A stretch of 64,000 nt of DNA from Gordonia liuliyuniae. GTDB taxonomy: Bacteria > Actinomycetota > Actinomycetes > Mycobacteriales > Mycobacteriaceae. Under the pieces are notes generated by a model. The model saw only the letters and a program-made list of their open reading frames with translations, had not been told where the DNA came from and ran no database searches. The stretch lies in contig NZ_JAKKOT010000003.1 of NCBI RefSeq assembly GCF_021739025.1, forward strand, positions 620,001-684,000. The letters run 5' to 3'. The translations under genes and the position numbers were made by a program. This document shows positions 49,602 to 59,788 of this stretch, in pieces. Each line of letters opens with the position of its first letter. The first letter of the stretch is position 1.

Positions 49602-50414
49602 GTGCCCGAACCCGCCGCCGATATAGGACTCGTGGTCTGCGACATGGACGGCACGCTGCTCGACGCCGACGGGCTCGTGCCCGAGGGGTTCTGGCCGCTC
49701 CTGCACGAGATGACCGCGCGGGGCATCGCCTTCGTTCCGGCCAGCGGCCGCCAGTACCAGAGTCTGGTTCGGCTGTTCGACCGGTTCCCCGGAACGCTGT
49801 CGTACGTCGCGGAGAACGGGGCCGTCGCCGTCCGCGAGGGCGAACTGCTGCATGCGGCCGCGATGGATCCCGACTTCGTGCGACGTGCGGTCCGCGCGGT
49901 TCGCGCCGCGAACGACGACGGCGCTCGGCTCCGTGCGATCGCGTGCCGCGCGGACGGTGCGTCCATCGAATCGGCCGACCCCGACTTCGCCGCCCACGCC
50001 GCCACCTATTGCGCGGTGCTGCATCAGGTCGACGATCTGACCGCCGACACCGACGGTGTCGTCAAGATCGCCGTCTACGACTTCGACGACGCGGCGGCGA
50101 CCGCGAACGGCGTCCTCGCCCACCTCGGTGACGACCACGCGCTCGTGGTCTCGGGCGCGCACTGGCTCGACATCACTGGGCGCGGCGTGCACAAGGGTGT
50201 CGGCGTCCGCCGGCTGCAAGAGCATTTCGGAGTGAGCGCCGCGCGGACCGTCGTCTTCGGCGACTACCTCAACGATCTCGAGATGCTCGACGCGGCGGAC
50301 CTCTCCTACGCGATGGACAACGCGCACCCCGAGGTGGCCGCTCGCGCCCGCTTCCGTGCGCCGTCGAACGTCGAGCACGGCGTGGTCACCGTGTTGAGCG
50401 AACTCCTCGGATGA
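49602..50414 (+). CDS. HAD-superfamily Cof-type phosphatase
   Basis: A protein of 270 residues from GTG 49602 (AGAGG 8-10 bases upstream); ATG 49584 is an alternative. HAD motif I is [14 protein letters not shown], motif [13 protein letters not shown], motif [25 protein letters not shown] and [11 protein letters not shown]. These are features of the Cof-type sugar- or nucleotide-phosphate phosphatases. The substrate is not readable. Confidence 0.88.
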   Translation: MPEPAADIGLVVCDMDGTLLDADGLVPEGFWPLLHEMTARGIAFVPASGRQYQSLVRLFDRFPGTLSYVAENGAVAVREGELLHAAAMDPDFVRRAVRAVRAANDDGARLRAIACRADGASIESADPDFAAHAATYCAVLHQVDDLTADTDGVVKIAVYDFDDAAATANGVLAHLGDDHALVVSGAHWLDITGRGVHKGVGVRRLQEHFGVSAARTVVFGDYLNDLEMLDAADLSYAMDNAHPEVAARARFRAPSNVEHGVVTVLSELLG

Positions 50415-50429
50415 GTAGGGTGCACAGGC

Positions 50430-51380
50430 ATGACCGCTGAGAACCCCGTCGCCGACGACGACCTGGCCGCCCGGCTGCTCGACGCACACGTCGAGTTCAT
50501 GTGCGGTCAGCTCACCGATCCGGAGGAGTTCGCCGCACTGGTGCACGAGGAGATCACTCACGTCCTCGACGACGCCGCGCACATCACCCTGTCTGAAGCG
50601 GTGTCGCGGGACCTCATCAAGGCCGTCGCACACAAGTACGCGGTCGCGTTCCCGGTGGAGGGCGCGATCCCCGAGCTCGTCGGTCGGGTCGCGGCGCGGC
50701 TGTACCACGACTCCGCGACCGACGACGTCGTCCTGGCCGAACTGATCGGTCGGAAGCACGCCGACGACCTGACCGACGACATCGCGCAGCTCGGCCTGTC
50801 GCGCAGGCTGGTGGAGCGAGTGCTCGACTCGCCCGACACCGTCGACACCGTCGTCGAAGCCGTCCAGCGGTCCGTCGACTCCTCACGCCTGCCGCAGAGC
50901 CTGCGCCGGTACGTCGACGGCGCGGTGGAGTCGGTGACCCGTCGGGCAGCGTCGTTCGTATTGCGTGCCAACAGATCCGAATCGGATGAGCTGCTCGCGG
51001 ACACGATGCGCGAGCTGTCGCGGGCTGCCGCCGCGCCGGGCGCCGGCGCACTCGGTTCGCTCGTCGAACCCGGTGACGTGGAAGACGTCGTCGTCCTGGT
51101 CTTCGAGTTCTGGCGCCTCTTCCGCGAGACCTACTACTTCGCTCGGCTCCTCGCCGACGGCGTCGACGAGGTCTTCGACACCTACGGCGACACGGCGCTC
51201 GCGGACCTCTTGGCCGACCTCGGGATCGGCTACGACGACCTCATCGAGGAAGCGCACCGATTCGGTCCGCCGGTCATCGCCGAGATCAACAGCCGGGGCT
51301 TCCTGGAGGCCGCACTGCGACGACGTCTCGCGCCGTTCTATGCCTCGCGCGCGTTCACCGAGGCGCTACAGCACCTGTGA
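50430..51380 (+). CDS. conserved-looking helical protein of unknown function
   Basis: A protein of 316 residues from ATG 50430, 15 bases after the HAD gene. It is soluble, acidic and predicted almost all helical ([60 protein letters not shown]). I recognise no family. Codon use is normal for the chromosome. Its end overlaps the convergent ATPase gene by 15 bases. Possibly co-expressed with the HAD phosphatase. Confidence 0.6.
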   Translation: MTAENPVADDDLAARLLDAHVEFMCGQLTDPEEFAALVHEEITHVLDDAAHITLSEAVSRDLIKAVAHKYAVAFPVEGAIPELVGRVAARLYHDSATDDVVLAELIGRKHADDLTDDIAQLGLSRRLVERVLDSPDTVDTVVEAVQRSVDSSRLPQSLRRYVDGAVESVTRRAASFVLRANRSESDELLADTMRELSRAAAAPGAGALGSLVEPGDVEDVVVLVFEFWRLFRETYYFARLLADGVDEVFDTYGDTALADLLADLGIGYDDLIEEAHRFGPPVIAEINSRGFLEAALRRRLAPFYASRAFTEALQHL

Positions 51381-52139
51381 CAGGAATGCGCGCAGCCGAC
51401 CGCTCTGGGCGTCTTCGAACAGTTTCTCCGGGGTGCCGGTCTCGACGACCGACCCTTCGTCCATGAAGACGACGTTGTCGGCGACGTCGCGCGCATACCC
51501 CATCTCGTGGGTCACGACGATCATCGTCATACCCTCCGTCGACAGTTCGGCCATCAGGGCGAGGACGCCCTTGACGAGTTCGGGGTCGAGCGCGCTCGTC
51601 GCCTCGTCGAAGAACATGATCTCGGGTTTCATCGCCAAGGCCCGCGCGATCGCGACACGCTGCTGCTGACCGCCCGACAGCGTGGACGGCCGGACGTCGG
51701 CTTTGTGTTTGAGTCCGACGGCGTCGAGCTGGGTGAGCGCCAGCTGGTGGGCCTCGTCCTTGCTCAAGCCGCGCAGCTTGCGGGGCGCCAGAGCGACGTT
51801 CTGTGCGACAGTCTTGTGCGGGAACAGATTGAACTGCTGGAAGACCATGCCGATTCGGCGTCGGAGTTCGTCCGGGTTGTCGCCGAGGACCGAGCGGCCA
51901 TCGATGAGGATGTCTCCCTGCTGCGGCTCGTGGAGACGGTTCAGCACGCGAAGCAACGTCGACTTGCCCGAACCGGATGGCCCGATGACTGTCGTCGTGG
52001 TTCCTGCGTCCACCTGGATGTCGACGCCGCGCAGCACATGATTGTCACCGAACGAGAGGTGCAGGTCGGTGCCGGTCAACGAGATCGCGGAATCGCTGCT
52101 GACCAGAGGGTGGGCGACCGGTGGGGTAGGAGTGCTCAT
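51366..52139 (-). CDS. glnQ: polar amino-acid ABC transporter ATPase
   Basis: A protein of 257 residues from ATG 52139. Walker A GPSGSGKSTLLRVLNRL, Q-loop MVFQQFNLFPHKTVAQNV, signature LSGGQQQRVAIARALAM, Walker B IMFFDEATSALDPEL and H-loop VVTHEMGYAR match GlnQ/HisP-type ATPases. It lies seven bases behind the fused binding protein-permease gene, so together they form a complete importer for a polar amino acid, probably glutamine or glutamate. Confidence 0.92.
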   Translation of the reverse strand: MSTPTPPVAHPLVSSDSAISLTGTDLHLSFGDNHVLRGVDIQVDAGTTTTVIGPSGSGKSTLLRVLNRLHEPQQGDILIDGRSVLGDNPDELRRRIGMVFQQFNLFPHKTVAQNVALAPRKLRGLSKDEAHQLALTQLDAVGLKHKADVRPSTLSGGQQQRVAIARALAMKPEIMFFDEATSALDPELVKGVLALMAELSTEGMTMIVVTHEMGYARDVADNVVFMDEGSVVETGTPEKLFEDAQSGRLRAFLSQVL

Positions 52140-52146
52140 GGTGAGA

Positions 52147-53922
52147 TCAGGCCTTTCCGGTGCGCAGGCGCTTGTCGATGTAGTTGACCAGGTGGGTCAG
52201 CGGGACGGTCAGGACCAGATACAGCAGGCCTGCGGCGAGCAGCGGTGTCAGATTGCCGCTGTCGGCGTTGAAATCCTTGCCGACTGCGAACAGGTCGCGC
52301 TCAGACACGGTCAGACCGAGGAAGTAGATCAGTGACGAGTCCTTGATCAGCACGATGAACTGGTTCATCAGTGCGGGCAGGACGCGGCGGACCCCCTGCG
52401 GGATCACCACGAGTGACATCGACGACCGATACGAGAATCCCAGCGCGCGGGAGGCCTCCATCTGGCCGTCCTCCACACTCTGGATGCCTGATCGGAAGAT
52501 CTCGCCGATGTAGGCGGCGGCGAGCAGTCCCAGCGCGATGGAACCGAGCCAGAACGGATTGCCGCCGGTGATGTTCTTGACCACCGGGCCGAAGCCGAGC
52601 CCGACCATCAGGATGACGACGACGGCGGGCAGCCCACGGAAGACATCGGTGTAGACGCGGGCCGGCCAGCGGAGCCAACGGGTGCGCGAAATTCCCGCGA
52701 CCGCGAGCAGCATGCCGAGGACGGTGCCGATGACGCCGGACGTGATCGCGATCTTCAGCGTGTTCGGCAGACCCGTCGTGACCAGCTCGGGCAATGCCTT
52801 GCGGAACTGTTCGCCGCTGAAGAAGGTGTCGCCGAGTTGTTCCAGAGTGCTCTTCGGTGCGACGGCCTCGGTCTTCGTCTGATCGGCCGCGTTCGCTTCG
52901 GCGATCTTCGCGAAGTCCGGGAGCTTCGGCGACGGTGCGGCTTTGGAACCGGGCTTCCAACCTGCCGGCAGTTCACGCGGCGCCCAGTCCTCGTACAGTC
53001 TCGACCAGGTGCCATCGGCGATGATCGCGTCGAGTGCGCTGTTGAGCGCGTCGGCCAGCTTCGGGTTGCCCTTGTTGACGGCCCAGCCGGTGAAGTTGTT
53101 GATGCTGAACGTGTTCTCGAGGATCCCGATCCCGTCGGACGCCTGGACGGTGCCTTCGGCCTGCTGGCTGGGCGCGACCCACGCGTCGATCTGCCCGGAC
53201 CGCAGATTCGCGTAAGCGGTCGCGTAGTCGGGGAACTTGACCGGGTTCAGGCCCAGCGTGTTGGCGACGTAGTCGTCCTGCACGGTGCCCTGGACGACGC
53301 CGATGCGGGTGCCCGCATTCAGGTCGTCGAAGCTCTGCACCTCGCCGTCGACCTTCGCGGCGAGCGCGAAATAGCCGAAGTCGTAGCCGTTGGTGAAGCC
53401 GACGGTCTGGCGACGTTCGTCGGTGGTCGTGATCGACGACGACCCGACGTCGAACCGCTTGCCTGCGACCTGGGCCAGCAGACTGGAGAACTCGGTGCCG
53501 ACGAATTCGACCTGCAAGCCGAGCTTGTCGGCCATGGCGCGCAGCATCTCGTTGTCCATGCCCGTGTACTGCTGCTTGGAGTTGACGCAGATGCTCGGCG
53601 GGGCGTCGCCGAGGGTGCCGACGATGATCGTGCCCGGCTTGATGAGGCCGAGGTCGGACGTATCGATCTCGTCGATCGGCGTCACGGTCGGCGTCGTGAA
53701 CTTGTCGGGCGCCTGGGCGCTCGTCGCGAGGTTCGTCGGCGCCGCCGACGCGCTGTTGACTCCGGGCGGGGCGCACAGACCCTCATCGTCGGTCTCGTCC
53801 GACGACGAGGAACCGCACGCTGCGAGCGCACCGATCAGGAGCACCGCGATCAGCAGCGGCAACCACCTGCGAGGAGAGGGCAGTGCGGGAACCCGCCGCT
53901 GAGCCTTATGAAGGACAGTCAT
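52147..53922 (-). CDS. fused substrate-binding protein and permease, amino-acid ABC importer
   Basis: A protein of 591 residues from ATG 53922. A lipoprotein signal (LLIAVLLIGALAACGSSSSD, lipobox Cys near 36) leads into a type-3 solute-binding domain (~75-320: GTIIVGTLGDAPPSICVNSK, RFDVGSSSITTTDERRQTVG). A linker is followed by a HisM/GlnP-type permease (~375-585: LPELVTTGLPNTLKIAITSG, EAA loop region MEASRALGFSYRSSMSLVVI). Fused systems of this kind occur in Gram-positives. The lipid anchor and permease in one chain would keep the receptor at the membrane. Confidence 0.9.
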   Translation of the reverse strand: MTVLHKAQRRVPALPSPRRWLPLLIAVLLIGALAACGSSSSDETDDEGLCAPPGVNSASAAPTNLATSAQAPDKFTTPTVTPIDEIDTSDLGLIKPGTIIVGTLGDAPPSICVNSKQQYTGMDNEMLRAMADKLGLQVEFVGTEFSSLLAQVAGKRFDVGSSSITTTDERRQTVGFTNGYDFGYFALAAKVDGEVQSFDDLNAGTRIGVVQGTVQDDYVANTLGLNPVKFPDYATAYANLRSGQIDAWVAPSQQAEGTVQASDGIGILENTFSINNFTGWAVNKGNPKLADALNSALDAIIADGTWSRLYEDWAPRELPAGWKPGSKAAPSPKLPDFAKIAEANAADQTKTEAVAPKSTLEQLGDTFFSGEQFRKALPELVTTGLPNTLKIAITSGVIGTVLGMLLAVAGISRTRWLRWPARVYTDVFRGLPAVVVILMVGLGFGPVVKNITGGNPFWLGSIALGLLAAAYIGEIFRSGIQSVEDGQMEASRALGFSYRSSMSLVVIPQGVRRVLPALMNQFIVLIKDSSLIYFLGLTVSERDLFAVGKDFNADSGNLTPLLAAGLLYLVLTVPLTHLVNYIDKRLRTGKA

Positions 53923-54010
53923 GGTTGGTCAGAGTATCGCGGCCGAATACCGCGGCCCATAGATACAACCGGGCTGGGGAAAAGTCCGGCCTGAGCAAAG
54001 GGTGCCATGA

Positions 54011-54056
54011 CAACGATCGGGGCCCCGGACCGTGTGGTCCGGAGCCCCGATCGTTA
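54011..54056 (-). terminator. terminator behind lsr2
   Basis: AACGATCGGGGC-CCCGGACC and GGTCCGG-AGCCCCGATCGTT form a nearly perfect 20-bp GC-rich stem with a four-base loop (GTGT). It lies 11 bases behind the lsr2 stop and upstream of the next gene on the same strand, isolating the two. No T-run is present. Confidence 0.75.
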
Positions 54057-54067
54057 ACCGCGGGAAG

Positions 54068-54397
54068 TCAGTGGGCAGCCTCGTAGGCGGCCAGGACGTC
54101 GGCGGGGATGCGACCGCGGTCGCTCACCGGGTGCCCGTTCTCGTTGGCCCACTGGCGAATGACGCGTGTGTTCGCGGCCGGGCGCGCCGATCCTGCGCCA
54201 CGACGAGGCGTCGCGCGACCGACCGACCGCGACGCGGCGACATACGTGGCCACGTGGTTACGGAACTCTTCGGCGTGCGCAGGCGATGTGTCGAACTCGA
54301 AGTTCTTGCCATCGAGGCTCCAGCGGACGGTTTCATATTCATCGAGCTCTGCGCCGTCGATGTCGTCGACGATCTTGATCACGGTCTTCTTTGCCAC
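54068..54397 (-). CDS. lsr2: Lsr2 nucleoid-associated protein
   Basis: A protein of 109 residues from GTG 54397 (AAGGGG upstream). The N-terminal dimerisation domain is [20 protein letters not shown] and [16 protein letters not shown]. The C-terminal DNA-binding part reads [20 protein letters not shown], close to the RGR hook that binds AT-rich minor grooves. Lsr2 silences foreign AT-rich DNA, which makes it relevant to the AT-richer cassette at 11.8-13.5 kb. A terminator follows. Confidence 0.95.
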   Translation of the reverse strand: MAKKTVIKIVDDIDGAELDEYETVRWSLDGKNFEFDTSPAHAEEFRNHVATYVAASRSVGRATPRRGAGSARPAANTRVIRQWANENGHPVSDRGRIPADVLAAYEAAH

Positions 54398-54451
54398 GGG
54401 GCGCCCCTTAATAGAAATCTGTGGGTATTTCGTCGCCTACTGTACACATGA

Positions 54452-55204
54452 TCAGCGCGTCGATACCACACGAGAAGCAGAGGTCGAAGAAGATGATTCC
54501 GATTCCACTCCGGTCAACGATTCCGGAGCCCTTTCGTCTGCTCTGATCTCAGAGAATCCGTCGTCGGTCAACGCAAAACCTGAGCCGGAGTCCGACTCGA
54601 CGCAATACAGTCCCGAATCCTGCGACAGACAAGCGAAGCGGGCGACGGAAATCGTCGATCCGGACGGGATGCTGCGCGATCGGAACAAGACAGAGTAACG
54701 GTTATCGCAAGCGCCTCGGGATACTCCGTCACCAGACAGCACTGCGAGATCCCGGTCCCAGGAACAGCCAGCATCCTCGTTCGCAGGCGGGTTCGCCGGA
54801 CCGTTCACCTCGTCGGAGGCGCACGTCAACGCATTCGCGCCGTTGTTGCCCGTCGAGCAACGGATTTCACGGTCGGCCGAAGTGAAGTGGTATCCGGAAA
54901 CGTCCTCTCGGCTTCCGTCCGCGGTGGAGGCGCCGATCTGATATTCAGAGTTGCTCACTCGCGGAGCGCTTTTGATGACTCTTTCGTAACTCCACTCGGA
55001 CGGGACATCGTTCGAATGCGAACGCTCGGTCGTCGAGGTCGCCGACAGCGTCGACGGCTTGGTCTCGGTCGAGAGGTCGTCGGTGCTGGGAATGACGATC
55101 CGGTCGGGGGTTCCCTGATCAGTGAGTAGCCCACAGCCGCTGAGCGTGAGCAGCCCGAGCAGGGCTATGGCGGCGACCCCGCCGCGTGGTCCGTACCCTT
55201 GCAC
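54452..55204 (-). CDS. putative secreted lipoprotein
   Basis: About 250 residues from GTG 55204 (TTG 55219 possible). A short N terminus and hydrophobic helix end in a lipobox ([11 protein letters not shown]). A Ser/Thr-rich linker is followed by a C-terminal domain with six cysteines ([49 protein letters not shown]), probably three disulfides. No family is recognised. Its start is one base from the divergent trhO start. Confidence 0.65.
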   Translation of the reverse strand: MQGYGPRGGVAAIALLGLLTLSGCGLLTDQGTPDRIVIPSTDDLSTETKPSTLSATSTTERSHSNDVPSEWSYERVIKSAPRVSNSEYQIGASTADGSREDVSGYHFTSADREIRCSTGNNGANALTCASDEVNGPANPPANEDAGCSWDRDLAVLSGDGVSRGACDNRYSVLFRSRSIPSGSTISVARFACLSQDSGLYCVESDSGSGFALTDDGFSEIRADERAPESLTGVESESSSSTSASRVVSTR

Positions 55205-55205
55205 T

Positions 55206-56057
55206 GTGGCGACCCCCAAAATCGTACTGTTCTATGTGTTCACGCCGCTGCCCGATCCGGAGGCCGTTCGCCTCTGGCAGCACCGGGTATGCGAGTCCCT
55301 CGGCCTGCACGGCAGGATCATCGTGTCATCCCACGGGATAAACGCCACAGTGGGTGGCGACATCCGTGAAGTGAAACAGTACGTGAGAGCCACCCGCGAG
55401 TACACGCCGTTCCGCAGAGCGGACATCAAATGGTCGGACGGTGTCGGTGACGACTTTCCCCGACTGACGGTGAAGGTGCGCGCAGAGATAGTCACGTTCG
55501 GCGCGCCCGACGAGGTCGAGGTCGACGAGAACGGCATCATCGGAGGCGGCACTCACCTCAATCCGGATGAGCTCCACGCGTTGATCGAAGAACGCGGCGG
55601 CGACGTCGCATTCCTCGACGGCCGGAATGCGATCGAGGCGCAGATCGGACGTTTTCGAGGCGCGATCGTGCCGGACGTGGAGACCACACGCGACTTCATT
55701 CCACTTCTGGAAAGTGGCGAACTCGACCACCTCAAACACAAACCGGTCGTGACGTACTGCACCGGTGGCGTCCGCTGTGAAGTCCTCACTGCGATCATGC
55801 GGCATCGAGGATTCACCGACGTCTATCAACTGGACGGGGGAATTGTGCGGTACGGCGAGCGGTTCGCAGACCGCGGACTGTGGGAGGGCTCTCTCTACGT
55901 CTTCGACAAGCGAATGTCGATAGATTTCGGCGCCCCCGCGGTCATCGGGCGATGCGCCGAATGCCAGGCGCCGACGTCGCGCGTCGTCAATCACCCGGAC
56001 CGGCGGGGGCGCGAGTTGGCGGTGGTCTGCGAAGAATGCGTGCCGACCGGTGCGTGA
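55206..56057 (+). CDS. trhO: tRNA uridine(34) hydroxylase (rhodanese-domain protein)
   Basis: A protein of 283 residues from GTG 55206. The N-terminal acylphosphatase-like part reads [20 protein letters not shown]. The rhodanese domain has its catalytic Cys in [19 protein letters not shown], and the C terminus contains a CxxC...CxxC pair ([20 protein letters not shown]). This matches TrhO (UPF0176), which forms 5-hydroxyuridine at tRNA position 34. The CobW gene overlaps its 3' end by 8 bases. Confidence 0.88.
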   Translation: MATPKIVLFYVFTPLPDPEAVRLWQHRVCESLGLHGRIIVSSHGINATVGGDIREVKQYVRATREYTPFRRADIKWSDGVGDDFPRLTVKVRAEIVTFGAPDEVEVDENGIIGGGTHLNPDELHALIEERGGDVAFLDGRNAIEAQIGRFRGAIVPDVETTRDFIPLLESGELDHLKHKPVVTYCTGGVRCEVLTAIMRHRGFTDVYQLDGGIVRYGERFADRGLWEGSLYVFDKRMSIDFGAPAVIGRCAECQAPTSRVVNHPDRRGRELAVVCEECVPTGA

Positions 56058-57084
56058 ACGACACATTCCAGTTGTCGTGCTGGCGGGATTCTTAGGAGCC
56101 GGTAAGACCACGTTGCTCAACAATGTCCTCGCTAATGCGGGAGGACGACGAATCGGTGTTCTGGTCAACGACTTCGGATCCATCAACGTCGACGCGATGC
56201 TCGTCTCCGGAGTGGCTGGCGGCACCGTCACGCTCGAGAACGGCTGCATGTGCTGCACAACCGACGCGGACGGTCTCGAGGAGGCCGTCGGTGCGTTGTC
56301 GGCACCGACCGCGGGCCTCGACGCGATCGTGATCGAGGCGAGCGGGATCGCCGAGCCGAGCGCGTTGATCAGGCTCGTGCTGGCGGCGTGCGGGGCGACG
56401 GCATCGTACGGGGGACTGGTCTACGTCGTCGACTCGTCCGCGCTCGCCCGGACCGTCGACGAACACCCGTCGGTGCGCGACCACATCGGGGTCGCCGACC
56501 TCGTGGTCTGCAACAAGGCGGACCTCGTCGACGAGACGGTGCTCTCCGGGGTGCGCGATCTTGTCGCCGAACTGAATCCGACGGCCTCGACTGTCGTGGT
56601 CAGCGAGGCGGCGGTCGACCCGGCGATGCTGTTCGACGATGCGCCCGAGCGCGCCGCCGACGTCGGCGCCCGACAGCTCACCTTCGACGAACTGTTGGCA
56701 GACGAGCCGGCGGACCACGATCACAGTTCCCACCTGCACGCGTCGTTCCAGTCCACGTCACTGGCGACGGCCGATGCCGTCGACCCGCGCAGACTCGCGC
56801 GCTTCCTGGAACGACCGCCAGCCGGTGCGTACCGGATCAAAGGAGAGGCTCACATCGATCTGCCGGGGCATCGCGACCACGCCTACGTGATCCAGGCGGT
56901 CGGCGGCATCGTCCGCGTGACCACTCAGGCATGGGCGGGCAGGCCGGTCCGGACATCCCTGGTGGTGATCGGTGCGGGCCTGGACGTCGACGCCGCCGAC
57001 CACGCGCTCGCCGCGCTCGTCGAACCGCCCGATCCCACGGACGAGCACGGAATCCTGCACATCACCCGGTACATCGTCGACTGA
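56050..57084 (+). CDS. CobW/COG0523-family GTPase, metal chaperone
   Basis: A protein of 344 residues from GTG 56050. Walker A is [15 protein letters not shown]; the metal-binding CxCC motif appears as [14 protein letters not shown]; the G-domain motifs EASGIAEPS and [10 protein letters not shown] are present. A His-rich stretch ([11 protein letters not shown]) may bind metal, and the CobW C-terminal domain follows. Many members deliver zinc under zinc starvation. It overlaps trhO and is probably co-translated. No Zur box is seen before it. Confidence 0.88.
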   Translation: MRERHIPVVVLAGFLGAGKTTLLNNVLANAGGRRIGVLVNDFGSINVDAMLVSGVAGGTVTLENGCMCCTTDADGLEEAVGALSAPTAGLDAIVIEASGIAEPSALIRLVLAACGATASYGGLVYVVDSSALARTVDEHPSVRDHIGVADLVVCNKADLVDETVLSGVRDLVAELNPTASTVVVSEAAVDPAMLFDDAPERAADVGARQLTFDELLADEPADHDHSSHLHASFQSTSLATADAVDPRRLARFLERPPAGAYRIKGEAHIDLPGHRDHAYVIQAVGGIVRVTTQAWAGRPVRTSLVVIGAGLDVDAADHALAALVEPPDPTDEHGILHITRYIVD

Positions 57085-57093
57085 CCCGAACTG

Positions 57094-57546
57094 TCAGAAG
57101 ACCGGTGAGTCGAGCCAATCGGCGTGGATGCCGACCCAGCCGGCGACGAGGTCCAGCGCGTCGGTGACCCACAGGGTGGCGATTACGATCGCGCAGGTCG
57201 CGACACCGAGAATAATCTGTGCGACGAGATTGTCGTCGATGTAGCGACGGTAGAACGTGTTGAGCTTGTCCATGATCCACCGCCGCAGCCGGGCCGCCCA
57301 TTCGAGTTCCTGCGACAGGATCAGCAGGCCGAGGAAGACCATCGCCCAGCCGGGGCCGGGGTACGGGATCGCGACGACGCCGACGGCGGTCACGAGCACG
57401 CCGACGACGATCGTCACATAGCGCAGGACGAAGCCGTACCGATGGTTGTGCCGGAGATTGTGGTATCTCGCACCGAGTTTCGCGAACATGCGTGGCTTTC
57501 GAGTCGTCTCGTTGGAACGCCCAGACTCTACAGGCGGTCGGGTCAC
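57094..57546 (-). CDS. TIGR02611-type membrane protein
   Basis: A protein of 150 residues from GTG 57546; ATG 57489 (MFAKLGARYHN) would give 131. The core HNHRYGFVLRYVTIVVGVLV, PYPGPGWAMVFLGLLILSQE and ARLRRWIMDKLNTFYRR, with three membrane segments, is characteristic of this small actinobacterial family of unknown function. It is convergent with cobW. Confidence 0.78.
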   Translation of the reverse strand: MTRPPVESGRSNETTRKPRMFAKLGARYHNLRHNHRYGFVLRYVTIVVGVLVTAVGVVAIPYPGPGWAMVFLGLLILSQELEWAARLRRWIMDKLNTFYRRYIDDNLVAQIILGVATCAIVIATLWVTDALDLVAGWVGIHADWLDSPVF

Positions 57547-57670
57547 AGCGGGTTAACGATTCGGTGCCGTGGAAGGTTCCCGTTCGACAGCGACCCTCGA
57601 CTACTGGTTCACTGTTACGCAAGTGATCAATGTGACGATTGATGTGTCGTTTGGAAGGGGAGCAGCGCCG

Positions 57671-58765
57671 ATGAATGGTGTCCGTGTACGTCGTGGAGTT
57701 CTCGCAGGGGCATCGCTGGCCGCGACCGCAGCGCTCGGTCTGGGGATGGTCAACGTGCCGTCCGCGGACGCCGCCCCCTCGCCGAGGGCCGGGAAAGCAC
57801 TGGCCGGGAAGACGATCTTCCTCGATCCGGGACACCAGGGATCGGCGGCCGGACACGACCTCGGCAAGCAGGTTCCGGACGGTCGGGGCGGCAAGAAGGA
57901 CTGCCAGACCACCGGAGCCACCGCGGTGAGCGGCAAAGCCGAGCACACCGTCAACTGGGAAGTCTCTCAGCTTGTGAAGGCCGCGCTCGAGGGCAAGGGA
58001 GCCCGAGTGGTGCTGAGCCGCAAGGACGACACCGGATGGGGTGGATGCGTCGACGAGCGCGCCGAGGCGGCGAGTCGGTCGGGCGCGGCAGTCGCAGTCA
58101 GCCTGCACGCCGACTCGACGAGCACAGCGGCCGACGCCGGCAAGAAGGGGTTCCACCTGATCGTGCCGACGCTGCCGCTGCCCGATAAGGCGGCGGACAC
58201 CGCGCAGGCGGGCGAAGGTCGCAAGGCGTCCAACTCGATGCGCGACGCGATGGTCAAGGCGGGCTTCGCCCCCGCGGGCTACGCGGGCGCCGTCGACGGG
58301 ATCCAGACACGCTCGGACATTGCGGGTGTCAACCTCACTCGCGTCCCGGCCGTGTTCCTCGAAATGGGCAACCTATCGAACCCGGCCGAAGCCAAGTCGC
58401 TGTCGTCTGCACAGGGTGCGGCGAAGTATGCGGTCGCGATCACCGACGGAATCACGTCGTACGTCGAAGGCAAGGCCGGGCCCGCGAACCCGACCGCACC
58501 GGTCCCCGCACCAGGGGACGACAAGTCCGGGCAGGGCGTGAACCCGCAGGATCAGGCCGCGCCCGAATCCGACGACAGCGGTGACGGCGTCGACCTCGCA
58601 GGCCTCGCCGCGATCGGTCCGCTGTTCGACAAGATCGCAGACGCCAAGAGCGCGCAGGAGGCGCAACGGATCCTGTTGAGCGAGGGGCAGGACGTGTCAG
58701 CCGACGTGCTCAAGTCGATGCTGTCGGTGGTCTACGCGGTCTTCGGCGGCAAACTGCCGGTCTGA
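57671..58765 (+). CDS. N-acetylmuramoyl-L-alanine amidase (Rv3717/Ami1-like)
   Basis: A protein of 364 residues from ATG 57671 (AAGGGG upstream). A signal peptide (GVLAGASLAATAALGLGMVN) precedes an Amidase_3 domain: the zinc His is in FLDPGHQGS, a Glu follows in SGKAEHTVNWEV, the second His is in AVSLHADST, and the catalytic Glu is in FLEMGNLSN. Two Cys in KKDCQTT and WGGCVDE probably form the family disulfide. After the domain a Pro-rich linker and ~80 extra residues follow, longer than Rv3717. It cleaves peptide stems from glycan strands. Confidence 0.9.
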   Translation: MNGVRVRRGVLAGASLAATAALGLGMVNVPSADAAPSPRAGKALAGKTIFLDPGHQGSAAGHDLGKQVPDGRGGKKDCQTTGATAVSGKAEHTVNWEVSQLVKAALEGKGARVVLSRKDDTGWGGCVDERAEAASRSGAAVAVSLHADSTSTAADAGKKGFHLIVPTLPLPDKAADTAQAGEGRKASNSMRDAMVKAGFAPAGYAGAVDGIQTRSDIAGVNLTRVPAVFLEMGNLSNPAEAKSLSSAQGAAKYAVAITDGITSYVEGKAGPANPTAPVPAPGDDKSGQGVNPQDQAAPESDDSGDGVDLAGLAAIGPLFDKIADAKSAQEAQRILLSEGQDVSADVLKSMLSVVYAVFGGKLPV

Positions 58766-58818
58766 TCCCGCCAATGGTGATCCGATGGCGCGGGAACGCA
58801 TCGGGTTAGGGTTGTGAC

Positions 58819-59787
58819 ATGGGCCTCGATCCGCTGCGCACGCTGACCACGATCCGCGACCTGTTCTGGGTCCCGACCCCGGTTCCGTCTCTGCGCGGGC
58901 GCACGGTGTTGATCACCGGTGCCGCCAGCGGGATCGGTCGTGCGACGGCGGTTGCCGCCGCACGCGACGGCGCGCAGCTCGTCCTCACCGACTTACATGC
59001 CGACCCGCTGAACGCCGTGGTCGCCGACATCGCAGGCGACGGCGGCTCGGTGGTCTATCACGCGGCAGGCGACGTGTCCGACTACGACTGGGTCGCGTCG
59101 TTCGCGCGCGCCGTGGACGCGGAGGTCGGCGTGATGGACGTCGTCATGAACGTCGCCGGAATCTCGGCGTGGGGGACCGTCGAGCACCTCAAGCACTCGC
59201 ATTGGCGCAAGCTCGTCGACGTCAACCTGATGGGTCCGATCCACATCATCGAGAGCTTCGTCCCGCAGATGGTGCGCCGCGGCGCCGGCGGCCACGTGGT
59301 CAACGTGTCGTCGGCTGCCGGGCTCCTCGCACTGCCGTGGCACGCCGCCTACAGTGCCAGCAAGTTCGGTATCCGCGGGGTGTCCGAAGTGCTGCGTTAC
59401 GACCTCCGGCGTCACGGCATCGGCGTGTCGCTGGTGTGTCCGGGCGGCGTCGCGACGCCGCTCGTCGGGACCGTCGAGATCGTCGGTCTCGACCGCGACG
59501 ACCCACGAGTGGCGAAGCAGGTCGACAGTTTCGGAAAGATCGCAGTGACGCCGGAGAAGGCCGCGAACGCCATCATCCGCGGGGTCGTCAAGAACAAGTT
59601 CATGGTCTACACGTCGTTCGACGTCCGGTTCGGGTACTGGTGGGCGCGCAAGTTCGCGTTCCCATACGAGGTCGCGATGCGGATTGCGAACAACCGGTTC
59701 GACCAGCTCTCCCGGATCGCCGGCCTCGGCGCCTTCGACGGCGCGCCCGAGGGGGCGGCGTCGACTCGGACGGGGCGGACCGACTGA
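58819..59787 (+). CDS. short-chain dehydrogenase/reductase
   Basis: A protein of 322 residues from ATG 58819. The cofactor motif is LITGAASGIGRATAVAAARD, Asn is in VMNVAGISAWG, and the catalytic Ser-Tyr-Lys is in VNVSSAAGLLAL and YSASKFGIRGV. It has an N-terminal extension of ~28 residues and a C-terminal helical extension, suggesting a membrane-associated or lipid substrate. The nucleosidase gene follows after one base, so the two share a transcript. Confidence 0.88.
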   Translation: MGLDPLRTLTTIRDLFWVPTPVPSLRGRTVLITGAASGIGRATAVAAARDGAQLVLTDLHADPLNAVVADIAGDGGSVVYHAAGDVSDYDWVASFARAVDAEVGVMDVVMNVAGISAWGTVEHLKHSHWRKLVDVNLMGPIHIIESFVPQMVRRGAGGHVVNVSSAAGLLALPWHAAYSASKFGIRGVSEVLRYDLRRHGIGVSLVCPGGVATPLVGTVEIVGLDRDDPRVAKQVDSFGKIAVTPEKAANAIIRGVVKNKFMVYTSFDVRFGYWWARKFAFPYEVAMRIANNRFDQLSRIAGLGAFDGAPEGAASTRTGRTD

Positions 59788-59788
59788 C

